A stretch of 64,000 bases of DNA from Enterobacter hormaechei ATCC 49162 (GCF_001875655.1 NZ_MKEQ01000001.1:186001-250000); one strand, 5' to 3'. Positions 11,706 to 21,700 are shown, counted from the first letter of the stretch. A program made the numbers and translations. The notes: a model not told the origin generated them from the sequence alone.

Positions 11706-11945
11706 TTATGCTGCTACGTAACTAACAGAATGTTCGAGCGACTGGCTGTGGCTGTCGATCAGCACATCCCAGGTGCCGGTGTAGGGCACCGTCAGCCATG
11801 CCTTATCGTCCTGGACGGTAAGGATATCGGCCTGCGATTGCTTCTGTCCTTTTGTACTCATCAGATGGATGCGGCAACGCTCTGAGCAACGCACCACTAC
11901 CGTATCCCCGCCAAACAGTTTCAAACTTGTTTTAACCCGTGCCAT
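11706..11945 (-). CDS. Small DUF1883-like protein
   Basis: A 79-residue protein. The block GGDTVVVRCSERCRIHLMS followed by a WLTVPYTGTWDVLIDSH segment resembles DUF1883 proteins, which are small beta-rich proteins of unknown function. There is no signal peptide or membrane segment. It is not part of the E. coli chaC-ychN region, so it is accessory here. It lies head-to-tail after the chemotaxis receptor gene on the same strand with a gap of about 195 bp. I recognise the fold family only by pattern. Confidence 0.7.
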   Translation of the reverse strand: MARVKTSLKLFGGDTVVVRCSERCRIHLMSTKGQKQSQADILTVQDDKAWLTVPYTGTWDVLIDSHSQSLEHSVSYVAA

Positions 11946-12139
11946 TTTATACCCCGTCGTTTTTGCCCATCCCGAGCGTGATGTTGTTCACAATTTACTC
12001 ATTGCATAACACCAAAGGGGAAGGGGTGGGATGCTGATTTCGATCAAAAAATGGCGTAACGATTAAACAAAAATGACAAAATCCCTGAAACCTTTCAGCC
12101 GACGCGCGTTTACCCTGCTTAACGCGCGCCGGGGAAAAA

Positions 12140-13924
12140 TTATATGCGGAAATGGCCTGCGGTCTCAGCAAGGTCGCCCGCCTGGCTTTGCAGCGCACTG
12201 GCTGCCGCGGCAGACTGTACAACAAGCTCGGCGTTCTGCTGCACCATGCGATCCAGATGAGTCACCGCGTGGTTAATCTCATGGATCCCTTTCATCTGCT
12301 CGCTTGTGGCAATGGATATTTCGCGCATGATGCCAGAGACGCTGCCGATGCTTGAGCGGATCTCATCCATGCTTTCCCCGGCCAGATGCACGTAACGCGA
12401 GCCGGTGGCCACGCTGTCGGTGGTGGAGTCGATAAGGGTTTTGATCTCTTTCGCCGCCTGAGCGCTGCGGCTGGCCAGATTACGCACTTCCCCCGCAACG
12501 ACCGCGAACCCACGGCCTTGCTCCCCGGCTCGCGCCGCTTCCACCGAGGCATTCAGCGCCAGAATGTTGGTCTGGAAGGCGATGCCGTCAATGACGCTGG
12601 TAATATCGCCGATTTTCGCGGAAGCCAGTTCGATGGACTGCATGGTACTGATGGCCTGAGCGACGACGTCGCCTCCGCGGGATGCTGCGGCAGAGGCCTT
12701 GCCCGCCTGTTCGTTCGCTTCTGCTGCCGACTCGTTGGACTGCGTAACGGAGGCCGTGATCTCTTCCACGGCGCTGGCGGTTTCGCGAAGGCTTGATGCC
12801 GCCTGCTCGGTACGCCCGGAGAGATCCTGATTACCCGCCGCAATCTCATGCGCGGCGTTTTTTACTGAGGCGCTGGCGTCTCGTAGCTGGACCATGACCA
12901 CAGAAAGCTTATCGCTGAAGGCATTAAACGCCTGCGCGATTTGCGCCACTTCATCGCCCCCCTTATCCGGCAGGCGCTGTGACAGATCGTTAGTACCGTT
13001 GGCAATGTTGTTCATCGCATCGCGGATATCGGACAGCCTTTTCAGCAGGCGGGCGATCAGAACATGCATAAGGGCGCCGCTCAGCAGGGCGAGGATCGCC
13101 AGCGACAGTGCTGATGCTTTCAGCAATGACCGCATCCCGGCGGTGGCATCGTCGTTATCAAGCGCCACAACCAGCAGCCAGTGCGTTCCCGGTACGGTGG
13201 TCGCCATGAACGTTTTGTCGCGTCCGTTAAACGTTCCGTCAACCAGGTTGCCGCTTTTCAGAGCGGCAAAATCGATACCCTTGATCGTTTCAGTAAAAGG
13301 CTTAAGCGTCAGCGCAGGATCGCTGCCGGCAATCACGGTGCCGTTGCTGTCCAGAAGCAGGCCGCTGCTGGCTGGCGTCGGGTGAATACCGCGCACGTTA
13401 GCCACCACGCTGTCCATCGCCACATCGCCCGCTACAACCGCTTTCAGCGTGCCGTTCTCTTTTACCGGTACCGCGAAGGTCACCACCAGTTTCCCGGTGC
13501 CCGCGTCCACATAAGGTGCCGTCACTACCGGACCATCGGTGCTGACGACCTGCTGATACCACGGGCGAAGGGTGGGATCGTAATCGGCGGGGACCCCGGT
13601 TGGGTCGGAAAATTTCGCCGTCTTGCTGGCATAACCCACGTAGACGTTGGTGAATCCACCTGCCAGTGCCAGCTGTTTAAACACCGGAACCGGATCGTCA
13701 CTGAGCGCGACTGGCTGCGCCGAAGTAATGACGGTCATTTTGCTATTCACCCAGTCGGCAATTGCCATATTGTGGCTGGCACTGGTGCTGGTCAGAATAT
13801 CGCGCTGCGACTGCTGATTATCCTGGCGCGTGACCTGAAAGTTAATAACGGTATTAAGAAGAAGGGCGACGACCAGACAGCCTGTCGTCGCGGCAATGAT
13901 GCGGGCGCGAATGGATCTGAACAT
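12140..13924 (-). CDS. Methyl-accepting chemotaxis protein with dCache_1 sensor
   Basis: A 594-residue transmembrane chemoreceptor. TM1 spans about residues 9-30. The periplasmic double-Cache domain runs to about 270, TM2 is near 275-297, then a HAMP domain. The signalling domain follows with the hairpin tip EVRNLASRSAQAAKEI and upstream IDGIAFQTNILALNA. The sensor carries R120, W122, Y123, Y138, D140 and D167. This is the R-x-W-Y ... Y-x-D ... D pattern described for amino-acid-binding dCache_1 domains, so amino acids are the likely ligands. The C-terminus (TAGHFRI) lacks the NWETF pentapeptide that tethers CheR/CheB, so it is a low-abundance type that would need other receptors for adaptation. 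The gene is an insertion relative to E. coli. Confidence 0.92.
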   Translation of the reverse strand: MFRSIRARIIAATTGCLVVALLLNTVINFQVTRQDNQQSQRDILTSTSASHNMAIADWVNSKMTVITSAQPVALSDDPVPVFKQLALAGGFTNVYVGYASKTAKFSDPTGVPADYDPTLRPWYQQVVSTDGPVVTAPYVDAGTGKLVVTFAVPVKENGTLKAVVAGDVAMDSVVANVRGIHPTPASSGLLLDSNGTVIAGSDPALTLKPFTETIKGIDFAALKSGNLVDGTFNGRDKTFMATTVPGTHWLLVVALDNDDATAGMRSLLKASALSLAILALLSGALMHVLIARLLKRLSDIRDAMNNIANGTNDLSQRLPDKGGDEVAQIAQAFNAFSDKLSVVMVQLRDASASVKNAAHEIAAGNQDLSGRTEQAASSLRETASAVEEITASVTQSNESAAEANEQAGKASAAASRGGDVVAQAISTMQSIELASAKIGDITSVIDGIAFQTNILALNASVEAARAGEQGRGFAVVAGEVRNLASRSAQAAKEIKTLIDSTTDSVATGSRYVHLAGESMDEIRSSIGSVSGIMREISIATSEQMKGIHEINHAVTHLDRMVQQNAELVVQSAAAASALQSQAGDLAETAGHFRI

Positions 13925-14030
13925 AAGTGTAATACCTGCTGTGTTGTTTCCATGCCTATCGGCAACGGTGCAGGTAAACTTGATGCTGAAACCGCGTCCA
14001 TAAGAAAATAATATTTTTAGCGGGTTATTA

Positions 14031-14384
14031 TTAAAAAGTTAATACTTTATCGGCGGAAAGCGTCCATTCAGCCAGCTCGACCAGCGTGCCAATTTCCACG
14101 CCCTCAATCAGCGGCAGCCCGGTGATCCCGCGTCCGTCGGTACAGGTTTTGCACAGTTTGACCGGAACATTTTGCGCGGTCAGGATCTCCAGCATTTGTT
14201 GAATGTTGTAGCCTTCTGCGGGTTTCTGACCCTTCAGCCCGGCCGTGACGGCATCGGACATCAAAAAGAGACGCAGCTCCAGTTCATTCTCTTTATCGCG
14301 CAGCGCGATTGCCAGGCGCAGGCTGTTGAAAAGGGATTCACTGCCGTAGGCCGCACCGTTGGCGACGATCACAATCTTCTGCAT
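14031..14384 (-). CDS. ychN: YchN, DsrE-like fold protein
   Basis: A 117-residue protein with the same length and almost the same sequence as E. coli YchN, a hexameric DsrE/F-like protein of unknown function. The conserved cysteine region KLCKTCTDGRG lies near the middle. The ATG at 14384 is preceded by AGGAG; the longer open frame upstream is in shadow of nasR. It is divergent from nasR across 73 bp. Confidence 0.95.
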   Translation of the reverse strand: MQKIVIVANGAAYGSESLFNSLRLAIALRDKENELELRLFLMSDAVTAGLKGQKPAEGYNIQQMLEILTAQNVPVKLCKTCTDGRGITGLPLIEGVEIGTLVELAEWTLSADKVLTF

Positions 14385-14457
14385 GTTGACTCCTGTTCTT
14401 TGAAAAGGCACGAATATTGCTTCTCCAACCGAAGTATACGTATCGGGGAGAGAAAGT

Positions 14458-15630
14458 ATGACGATAGAGGCTGGCAGTTCGCCTGGCGCAACCGAATGGT
14501 TCCAGCGTGCGAGAAGGTTGCGTGAGGAACAGCTCGGCAGATTAGCGCAGCTGGGCGAGCTGGTGAACGGCATCAGTCGACTGGTGCATATGCTACAGTG
14601 CGAGCGCGGTGCGTCAAATGTCTGGCTCTGCTCACAGGGCAAATTGTACGCCCCTGAATGCAAGGCCAGCAGGGCCCTGGTGGATGAAAACCTTGCGGCA
14701 CTGTACCTTCTGTTTAACCAACCGCTGCCGGGCAGCACCCTCTGTGAACGTATTGCCAGCGCACTGCACTGCCTTGAAACGCTAACGGTACTACGTGATG
14801 GCGTTACAGGTCGCAGCGTCACCGCGCCGCAGGCGATGGAACACTACAGCCGCATACTGCGTCATCTGCTCAGTATCGTACCTCAACTCAGCGACAGCAT
14901 TGACGATCCGCACATTGCAGGCCGATTTGTGGCGCTTTACAGCCTGATGCAGGGCAAAGAGCTTGTGGGACAAGAGCGGGCGCTGGGGGCTATTGGTTTC
15001 ACCCAGGGATTCTTTGACGATGAAACCCGCCAGCGGCTGGTGGATCGCATCGACGGCCAGCAGGCGTGCTTTGAGGTGTTTATCTCCCATTGCACTCCAG
15101 ACGTGCAGGAGACGTTTACCTTCAATTGCCTGCCGGATCTGGAAACGGAAAAACTCAGGCGTGAAGCGTGCACCCGCCAGCCCCCGGCAGATAACGGCGA
15201 TACCGCCCTCAAATGGTTTGCTCTGCAAACCGCGCGCCTTGAACATCTGCGCACGCTGGAGGAGGTGGCAATTGCCGATCTGATGACGGCCGTTGAGGAG
15301 CGTCGTGGTAGCGAAAACCTGCACGTAGCCGATGAACACGACGATATCCTGACGCGGTTTCCGGATAAACCGCTTCTGCCGCTGGTGCGTCAGCAGGCGC
15401 GTGAAATTGAGCAACTCTCCCGTCAGCTTGCCTCCCTGCGTGACACGCTGGAGGAGCGTAAGACCATCGACAAAGCCAAAAGCGTGCTGATGACGCACCA
15501 GAACATGAGCGAGGAGCAGGCGTGGACGGCCCTGCGTAAAATGGCGATGGATAAAAACCAACGCATGGTGGATATCGCCCGTGCGCTGCTTACGGTGAAA
15601 AATCTGTGGAACATACCCCCTAGGGAGTAG
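14458..15630 (+). CDS. nasR: NasR nitrate/nitrite-responsive transcription antiterminator
   Basis: A 390-residue cytosolic RNA-binding regulator. The N-terminal NIT (nitrate- and nitrite-sensing) domain covers roughly residues 40-280. The C-terminal ANTAR domain (about 325-385) carries ERKTIDKAKSVLM and MSEEQAWTALRKMAM. In Klebsiella NasR binds a leader hairpin in response to nitrate or nitrite and prevents termination ahead of the nas genes. The target-like leader is present directly downstream (hairpin at 15757, terminator at 15798), which supports the assignment strongly. The start is the ATG at 14458 after a GGGAGAGAAAGT ribosome-binding region. Confidence 0.95.
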   Translation: MTIEAGSSPGATEWFQRARRLREEQLGRLAQLGELVNGISRLVHMLQCERGASNVWLCSQGKLYAPECKASRALVDENLAALYLLFNQPLPGSTLCERIASALHCLETLTVLRDGVTGRSVTAPQAMEHYSRILRHLLSIVPQLSDSIDDPHIAGRFVALYSLMQGKELVGQERALGAIGFTQGFFDDETRQRLVDRIDGQQACFEVFISHCTPDVQETFTFNCLPDLETEKLRREACTRQPPADNGDTALKWFALQTARLEHLRTLEEVAIADLMTAVEERRGSENLHVADEHDDILTRFPDKPLLPLVRQQAREIEQLSRQLASLRDTLEERKTIDKAKSVLMTHQNMSEEQAWTALRKMAMDKNQRMVDIARALLTVKNLWNIPPRE

Positions 15631-15631
15631 T

Positions 15632-15648
15632 TGCACAGTCAGTGGGCA
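15632..15648. promoter_or_regulatory. Candidate NtrC enhancer site
   Basis: TGCACAGTCAGTGGGCA keeps the TGCAC half of the NtrC palindrome, with a poor second half. It lies about 100 bp upstream of the expected nas start point, where an NtrC enhancer would be expected for a sigma-54 promoter. The match is partial. Confidence 0.3.
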
Positions 15649-15720
15649 TTTTATGCCTGATTGAGGTGCGTAAAACCGCGCTCTCCTGGCGAAAACCCCG
15701 TCATGTCGGGGATGAAAAGC

Positions 15721-15736
15721 TGGCATCACCTTTGCA
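15721..15736 (+). promoter_or_regulatory. Sigma-54 (-24/-12) promoter of the nas operon
   Basis: TGGCATCACCTTTGCA matches the consensus TGGCAC-N5-TTGCA, with GG and GC separated by exactly 10 bp. It predicts a start near 15747, just ahead of the ANTAR-type hairpin. This agrees with the nitrogen-controlled, RpoN-dependent nasF promoter known in Klebsiella. Confidence 0.88.
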
Positions 15737-15756
15737 TTAACTCATTAACCATTTTT

Positions 15757-15785
15757 GACGATGCGCCAACGGCGGTGCATGCGTC
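15757..15785 (+). promoter_or_regulatory. NasR target hairpin (ANTAR-type hexaloop) in the nas leader
   Basis: GACG/CGTC and ATGC/GCAT stems, plus GCC/GGT, close a six-base loop AACGGC (15768-15773) with A in position 1 and G in position 4. Those are the loop bases conserved in ANTAR target RNAs. A single bulged G separates the two stem parts. It lies 12 nt before the terminator stem. Confidence 0.8.
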
Positions 15786-15797
15786 TTCGGGATAAAG

Positions 15798-15837
15798 GCG
15801 TCCAGCGGTGCTTCAGCACCGTCGGGCGCTTTTTTTT
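15798..15837 (+). terminator. Leader terminator of the nas operon, overcome by NasR
   Basis: GCGTCC pairs with GGGCGC and GCGGTGC with GCACCGT around a TTCA loop, with one mismatch, followed by eight T. It ends 21 bp before the nasF start, with no gene in between, so it must be read through for the operon to be expressed. It is an attenuator rather than an end-of-gene terminator. Confidence 0.92.
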
Positions 15838-15858
15838 GCCTTTTTTTCAGGAGCGATT

Positions 15859-17106
15859 ATGGCGGATTTGTCGAGACGACGGTTATTGCAGGCCAGCATG
15901 CTGGCGAGTGGTGCGATGCTGTTGCCGGGTGTCATGCAGGCTGCATGGGCGGCGGGATCAGATAAGCCGGAGCAGGATACCGTGCGTATCGGGTTTATTC
16001 CCCTGACCGATTGCGCGCCAGTGGTTATCGCGGCCCTGAAAGGGTTCGATAAAAAACATGGCATTACCATCGTGCCGACCAAAGAGGCGAGCTGGGCGGC
16101 GGTGCGCGACAAGCTGGTGGCGGGAGAACTGGATGCGGCGCACATTCTGTACGGCCTGCTGTACGGTCTCGAACTCGGGATCGCGGGTAAGCCGCAGCCG
16201 ATGGCGAACCTGATGACCCTCAACCAGAACGGTCAGGCCATTACGCTCTCCAGCGATCTGGCGGAGAAGGGCGTTCGTGACCTCGACGGGCTGAAAAAGC
16301 TGATTGGGCAGCAGGCGCCGGGAACCTATACCTTCGCGCATACCTTCCCGACCGGGACGCACGCCATGTGGCTCTACTACTGGCTGGCCAGCGCGGGTAT
16401 CAATCCGTTTGACGACGTGCGCACGGTGGTGGTGCCGCCGCCGCAGATGGTGATGAACATGCGTATCGGCAACATGGTGGGCTTCTGCGTCGGCGAGCCG
16501 TGGAACGCGCGGGCGATTAACGACCGCATCGGGTTTACCGCTGCCACGTCGCAGTCGATCTGGGCCGATCACCCGGAAAAAATCCTTGGCACCCGACGCG
16601 ACTGGGTGGCGAAAAATCCGCATACCGCCCGGGCGCTGGTGAGCGCGGTGCTGGAGGCCGCGCGCTGGATCGACGCATCACCGGAAAACAAACGTGAAAC
16701 CGCGCAGATCCTTTCCCGCCGCGCCTGGCTGAACTGCAAGGAACAGTATCTCACCGGGCGCATGCTCGGCGAGTACGACAACGGGGTCGGTCAGCGCTGG
16801 AAGGATGCGCACCCGATCCGTTTCTTCGATGAGGGTGCCGTGAGCTACCCGTATCTCTCCGACGGTATGTGGTTCTTAACCCAGTTCCGCCGCTGGGGGT
16901 TGCTCAACGCCGCGCCGGACTACGCGGACATCGCGCAGCGTATTAACCAGACCGCAGTATGGCAGGATGCCGCGACCGCTGTGGGCGGCATGTCCACACC
17001 GTCATCACCGTATCGCAGCAGCACCCTGATGGACGGTACCGTCTGGAACGGCACCGATCCGGAAGGGTACGCCAACCGCTTCGCCATTCACCGTAAGGGG
17101 GCCTGA
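15859..17106 (+). CDS. nasF: Nitrate ABC transporter, periplasmic substrate-binding protein NasF
   Basis: Binds nitrate/nitrite in the periplasm for the NasED transporter; it is an NrtA/NMT1-like protein of 415 residues. The start is the ATG at 15859 with CAGGAG upstream. The N-terminus MADLSRRRLLQASM is a twin-arginine signal followed by a hydrophobic stretch and an AWA-A cleavage region, so export folded through Tat is likely. Motifs include RIGFIPLTDCAPVV and AHTFPTGTHAMWLYYWLA. It is the first gene of the nas operon and is followed by nasE after two bases. Confidence 0.94.
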   Translation: MADLSRRRLLQASMLASGAMLLPGVMQAAWAAGSDKPEQDTVRIGFIPLTDCAPVVIAALKGFDKKHGITIVPTKEASWAAVRDKLVAGELDAAHILYGLLYGLELGIAGKPQPMANLMTLNQNGQAITLSSDLAEKGVRDLDGLKKLIGQQAPGTYTFAHTFPTGTHAMWLYYWLASAGINPFDDVRTVVVPPPQMVMNMRIGNMVGFCVGEPWNARAINDRIGFTAATSQSIWADHPEKILGTRRDWVAKNPHTARALVSAVLEAARWIDASPENKRETAQILSRRAWLNCKEQYLTGRMLGEYDNGVGQRWKDAHPIRFFDEGAVSYPYLSDGMWFLTQFRRWGLLNAAPDYADIAQRINQTAVWQDAATAVGGMSTPSSPYRSSTLMDGTVWNGTDPEGYANRFAIHRKGA

Positions 17107-17108
17107 GT

Positions 17109-17987
17109 ATGCAGCATTTGCAAAAGACGAAACCACAAGAGACGTCAGAGAGCGGGGAAGTGATTGTCCTGCCTCCGGTACAGGTTCGCCGCCGCACGCC
17201 CGCATTTGCGCGCCGGATGAACGATTTTTCACAGCGCGTCATCCCGGCGCTGCTCGGTCTCGGCCTGCTGGTGCTGCTCTGGCAGCTGGCAGCGATAAAC
17301 AGTAAAGGTTTCCCGACGCCGCTCAGTACGCTCGACTCGGCCATGACCCTGTTCGCCGATCCGTTTTATCGCGACGGGCCAAACGATATGGGCATTGGCT
17401 GGAACGTGCTGGCGTCGTTGCAGCGCGTCGCCATCGGCTTTGGTCTGGCGGCGCTGGCGGGGATTCCGCTGGGCTTTTTGATTGGCCGATTCACCTTTTT
17501 CTCACGCATGTTCAACCCGCTGATCGCGCTCCTGCGTCCGGTCAGCCCGCTGGCCTGGCTGCCTATCGGCCTGCTGCTGTTCCAGAAAGCGGAGCCTGCA
17601 TCGAGCTGGACCATTTTCATCTGCTCTATATGGCCGATGGTCATTAACACCGCTGAAGGGGTGCGCCGTATCCCGCAGGACTACCTTAACGTGGCCCGCG
17701 TACTGCAACTCTCAGAGTGGACCATCATGCGTCGCATTCTTTTTCCCGCCGTACTGCCTGCGGTGCTGACCGGGGTACGCCTCTCCATTGGCATTGCCTG
17801 GCTGGTGATTGTCGCCGCCGAGATGCTCACCGGAGGTTTAGGCATTGGCTTCTGGATCTGGAATGAGTGGAACAACCTCAACGTCGAAAACATTCTCATC
17901 GCCATCGTCATCATTGGCGTGGTCGGGTTGCTGCTGGAGCAGGGGCTGATGCTGATCGCCCGTCGCTTTAGCTGGCAGGAAAAATAA
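17109..17987 (+). CDS. nasE: Nitrate ABC transporter permease NasE
   Basis: Inner-membrane permease of the NrtB/SsuC type, 292 residues with about six membrane segments after a ~45-residue cytosolic N-terminus. The coupling-loop (EAA) region is EGVRRIPQDYLNVARVL, followed by AVLPAVLTGVRLSIG. It works with NasF and NasD. The start lies two bases after the nasF stop, and nasD starts nine bases after its own stop. Confidence 0.94.
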   Translation: MQHLQKTKPQETSESGEVIVLPPVQVRRRTPAFARRMNDFSQRVIPALLGLGLLVLLWQLAAINSKGFPTPLSTLDSAMTLFADPFYRDGPNDMGIGWNVLASLQRVAIGFGLAALAGIPLGFLIGRFTFFSRMFNPLIALLRPVSPLAWLPIGLLLFQKAEPASSWTIFICSIWPMVINTAEGVRRIPQDYLNVARVLQLSEWTIMRRILFPAVLPAVLTGVRLSIGIAWLVIVAAEMLTGGLGIGFWIWNEWNNLNVENILIAIVIIGVVGLLLEQGLMLIARRFSWQEK

Positions 17988-17996
17988 GGAGTGAAC

Positions 17997-18785
17997 ATGA
18001 AACCGTTAATTCAGGTCCAGGCCGTGAGCCAGCGTTTTTCCACCGCCAGCGGCGAGTTTCTGGCGCTGCAAAACGTCTCTTTTGATATCCACGAGGGCGA
18101 AACCGTCAGCCTGATTGGTCACTCCGGCTGCGGCAAATCGACGCTGCTGAACCTCATCGCCGGGATCACGCTGCCGACAGAAGGCGGGCTGATTTGTGAC
18201 AACCGCGAAATCGCCGGGCCGGGGCCAGAGCGCGCGGTGGTGTTCCAGAACCATTCGCTGCTGCCGTGGCTGACCTGCTTCGACAACGTGGCGCTGGCGG
18301 TGGATCAGGTTTTCCGTCACACCATGAGCAAGGCCGAGCGCAAAGAGTGGATTGAGCACAACCTCGACCGCGTGCAGATGGGCCACGCGCTGCATAAACG
18401 TCCGGGGGAGATCTCCGGTGGCATGAAGCAGCGCGTCGGGATCGCCCGCGCGCTGGCGATGAAGCCGAAAGTGCTGCTGATGGATGAACCCTTCGGCGCG
18501 CTCGATGCGCTGACGCGCGCCCATCTTCAGGATTCGGTGATGCAGATCCAGCAGGCGCTGAACACCACCATCGTGCTCATTACCCACGACGTGGACGAGG
18601 CGGTGCTGCTTTCTGACCGCGTGCTGATGATGACCAACGGCCCGGCGGCCACCGTCGGCGAGATCCTGCGCGTCGATCTGCCGCGACCGCGCAACCGGGT
18701 GCAGCTGGCGGACGACAGCCGCTATCACCATATGCGTCAGCAGATCCTCCATTTCCTCTACGAAAAACAGCCGAAAGCGGCGTAA
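17997..18785 (+). CDS. nasD: Nitrate ABC transporter ATP-binding protein NasD
   Basis: ATPase energising nitrate import. It has 262 residues from the ATG at 17997, five bases after AAGGAG; a GTG two codons upstream is inside the ribosome binding site and less likely. Walker A is GHSGCGKST, the signature EISGGMKQRVGIARAL, Walker B LLMDEPFGALD, and the H-loop LITHD. It is homologous to NrtC/NrtD, without the extra NrtA-like domain that some NrtC proteins carry. Confidence 0.95.
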   Translation: MKPLIQVQAVSQRFSTASGEFLALQNVSFDIHEGETVSLIGHSGCGKSTLLNLIAGITLPTEGGLICDNREIAGPGPERAVVFQNHSLLPWLTCFDNVALAVDQVFRHTMSKAERKEWIEHNLDRVQMGHALHKRPGEISGGMKQRVGIARALAMKPKVLLMDEPFGALDALTRAHLQDSVMQIQQALNTTIVLITHDVDEAVLLSDRVLMMTNGPAATVGEILRVDLPRPRNRVQLADDSRYHHMRQQILHFLYEKQPKAA

Positions 18786-18797
18786 CGAGGGGGCACG

Positions 18798-21700
18798 ATG
18801 CGACTGGTCATTATCGGTAATGGCATGGCGGCAACCCGGCTGATAGCGTCGCTCAGCGGGCGTACTTCCGGTCGGTTTGCTATCACCGTCATCGGTGACG
18901 AGCCGGAGCATGCCTACAACCGCATCCAGCTTTCGCCGGTGTTGGGCGGTGAAAAGCAGGCGGAGCACATTTATCTGCATGATGAAGACTGGTACACGGC
19001 ACGGGGCGTGACGGTACTGCGGGGCGAAAAAGCGATTGCCGTTAACGTGAACGCGCGGGAAGTGCAAACCTCCGTTCGTAAACTTGGCTGGGATGTGCTG
19101 GTGTTTGCCACCGGTTCAACCCCCTTTGTTCCGCCAGTTCCCGGCGGCGATGCGCCGCATGTATTCACCTTTCGCACTCTGGCAGAGACCCGCGCTATTC
19201 AGAACATCTCCGGTCCGGCGGTGGTACTGGGCGGCGGGGTACTCGGCGTGGAGACCGCGGCAGCGCTGGCATGCAAGGGTGACAACGTCACTCTCGTGCA
19301 TCGTGGTCCCTGGCTGATGGAACAGCAGCTGGACCAGCAGGCGGGACTGTTGCTGGAAGAGGCGCTGGCGGCGCGGGGCGTGCGCTGTGAGCTTACTTCC
19401 GGCATCACGGCGATCACGGACGATGCCGTGACGCTGCTCAACGGACGCCGCATCACCGCCACGCGCGTGGTGCTGGCCACGGGCGTACAACCTAACGTTG
19501 CGCTGGCGCAGGCCAGCGGCATTCACTGCGCGCGCGGCATTGTGGTGGATAGCCAAATGCAAACCTCCGTGCCGAATATCTACGCCATCGGCGAGTGCTG
19601 CGAAATTGACGGCCAGACGTTCGGCCTGGTCGCGCCCTGTCTGGCGCAGGCGGATATTCTTGCCGCGCGGCTGGCCGGAGAATTCACCGCGCCGTTTACC
19701 CTGACCGACAACGGCGTGCGCCTCAAGGTGACCGGCGTGGAGTTGTTCAGCCTCGGACGCGCGACGGCGCAGGCGGACGATGTGGTCTGGAGTTCATGGG
19801 ATCCGCTGACCCGTCACTATCGACGTTTACTGATCCATCAGGGGGCGCTGGCTGGTGTGCTGCTGATGGGCGACTGCCGCAGCGCGGCAACCTTTACCGA
19901 TTTACTGGCAACGGCTGCGCCCGCACACGCGGACTGGCTGTTCGATCGTTTCACTACGCAACCGCGGGTTGCAGGACAGAACGCTATGACAAAACCTACT
20001 CTGGTGGTGGTTGGGCACGGTATGGTCGGCCATCATTTCCTCGAAGACTGCGTTAACCGCAATTTGCATCAGCAGTATCAGATTATTGTCTTTGGCGAAG
20101 AGCGCTATGCGGCCTATGACCGCGTGCACCTGTCGGAATATTTTGGCGGCCGCAGCGCGGACTCACTCTCGCTGGTGGAGGGGGATTTCTTTGCCGACAA
20201 CGGCATTGAGCTACGCCTCTCGCAGCAGATCGTCGCTCTCGATCGTGATGCACACGTAGTGCGTACCGCCAGCGGGCATGAAACCCACTGGGACAAGCTG
20301 GTGCTGGCGACCGGCTCATATCCGTTCGTCCCGCCCGTGCCGGGCAACGATCTCCCGGGCTGCTTTGTCTACCGCACCCTTGACGATCTGGACAACATTG
20401 CGGCCCATGCGGCAGGCTCTCGCCGCGGCGTGGTGATTGGCGGCGGCCTGCTGGGGCTGGAGGCGGCGAATGCCCTGAAACAGCTCGGGCTGGAAACCCA
20501 CGTGGTGGAGTTTGCGCCGAATCTGATGGCGGTGCAGCTCGACAATGACGGCGCGGCGATGCTGCGCAGGAAAATTGAGGCGCTGGGCGTAGGGGTACAC
20601 ACCAGTAAATCGACGACGGAGATTGCCAACGCAGACGGCGGGCTGGTGCTGCGCTTTGCCGATGGCGAGCAGCTGGAAACGGATATGGTGGTCTTTTCTG
20701 CCGGTATTCGCCCGCAGGACGCGCTGGCGCGCAGCAGCGGGCTGGCTACAGGTGAGCGCGGCGGGATCTGTATTGACGACGGCTGCCGGACCTCCGATCC
20801 CGACGTGCTTGCCATCGGTGAATGCGCCCTGTGGGAGGGGAAAATCTTTGGCCTCGTGGCCCCGGGCTACCAGATGGCGCGCGTGGCCGCTGCCGCGCTC
20901 GCGGGTGAAGATAAAACCTTCACCGGCGCGGATATGAGTACCAAACTCAAGCTGCTCGGCGTCGACGTGGCCTCGTTCGGAGATGCTCACGGCCGCACGC
21001 CGGGGGCGCTGAGCTACCAGTGGACGCACGGCCCGCAGCAAATCTACAAGAAAATTGTGGTCAGCCACGACGGCAAAACCCTGCTGGGCGGCGTGCTGGT
21101 GGGGGATGCCAGCGAATACGCCACGCTGGTGCAGATGATGCTCAACGGCATCAGTCTGCCAAAAGAGCCGGAAACGCTGATTTTACCCGCGCTGTCAGGC
21201 AGCGCGCCGAAAGCGCTGGGCGTGGCGGCGCTGCCGGAAAGCGCGCAGATCTGTTCATGTCATAACGTCAGCAAAGGGGATATCTGCCGGGCAGTAAGCG
21301 CGGGCGCAACGGATATCGGCGCCATTAAACAGTGCACCAAAGCGGCAACCGGATGCGGAGGCTGTAGCGCGCTGGTGAAGCAGGTCATGGAGTGCCAGCT
21401 TGCGGAGCAGGGCGTGGAGGTGAAAAAGGATATCTGCGAACACTTCCCTTACTCGCGTCAGGAGATTTACCACCTGGTGCGCGTCAACCATATCCGCACC
21501 TTCGACCAGCTTATCAGCCGCTACGGTCAGGGGCACGGGTGCGAGATCTGTAAGCCGCTGGTGGGATCGGTGCTGGCGTCCTGCTGGAACGAGTATCTGC
21601 TGAAACCGACGCACCTGCCGTTGCAGGACACCAACGACCGTTATTTCGCCAATATTCAGAAGGACGGAACGTACTCCATTGTGCCGCGGATGCCCGCAGG

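Noticed and set aside
18006..19067. 353-codon minus-strand frame opposite nasD and the start of nasC-nasB
   Set aside because: It crosses two real genes and the gap between them, is rich in His and Arg, and has no recognisable domain.
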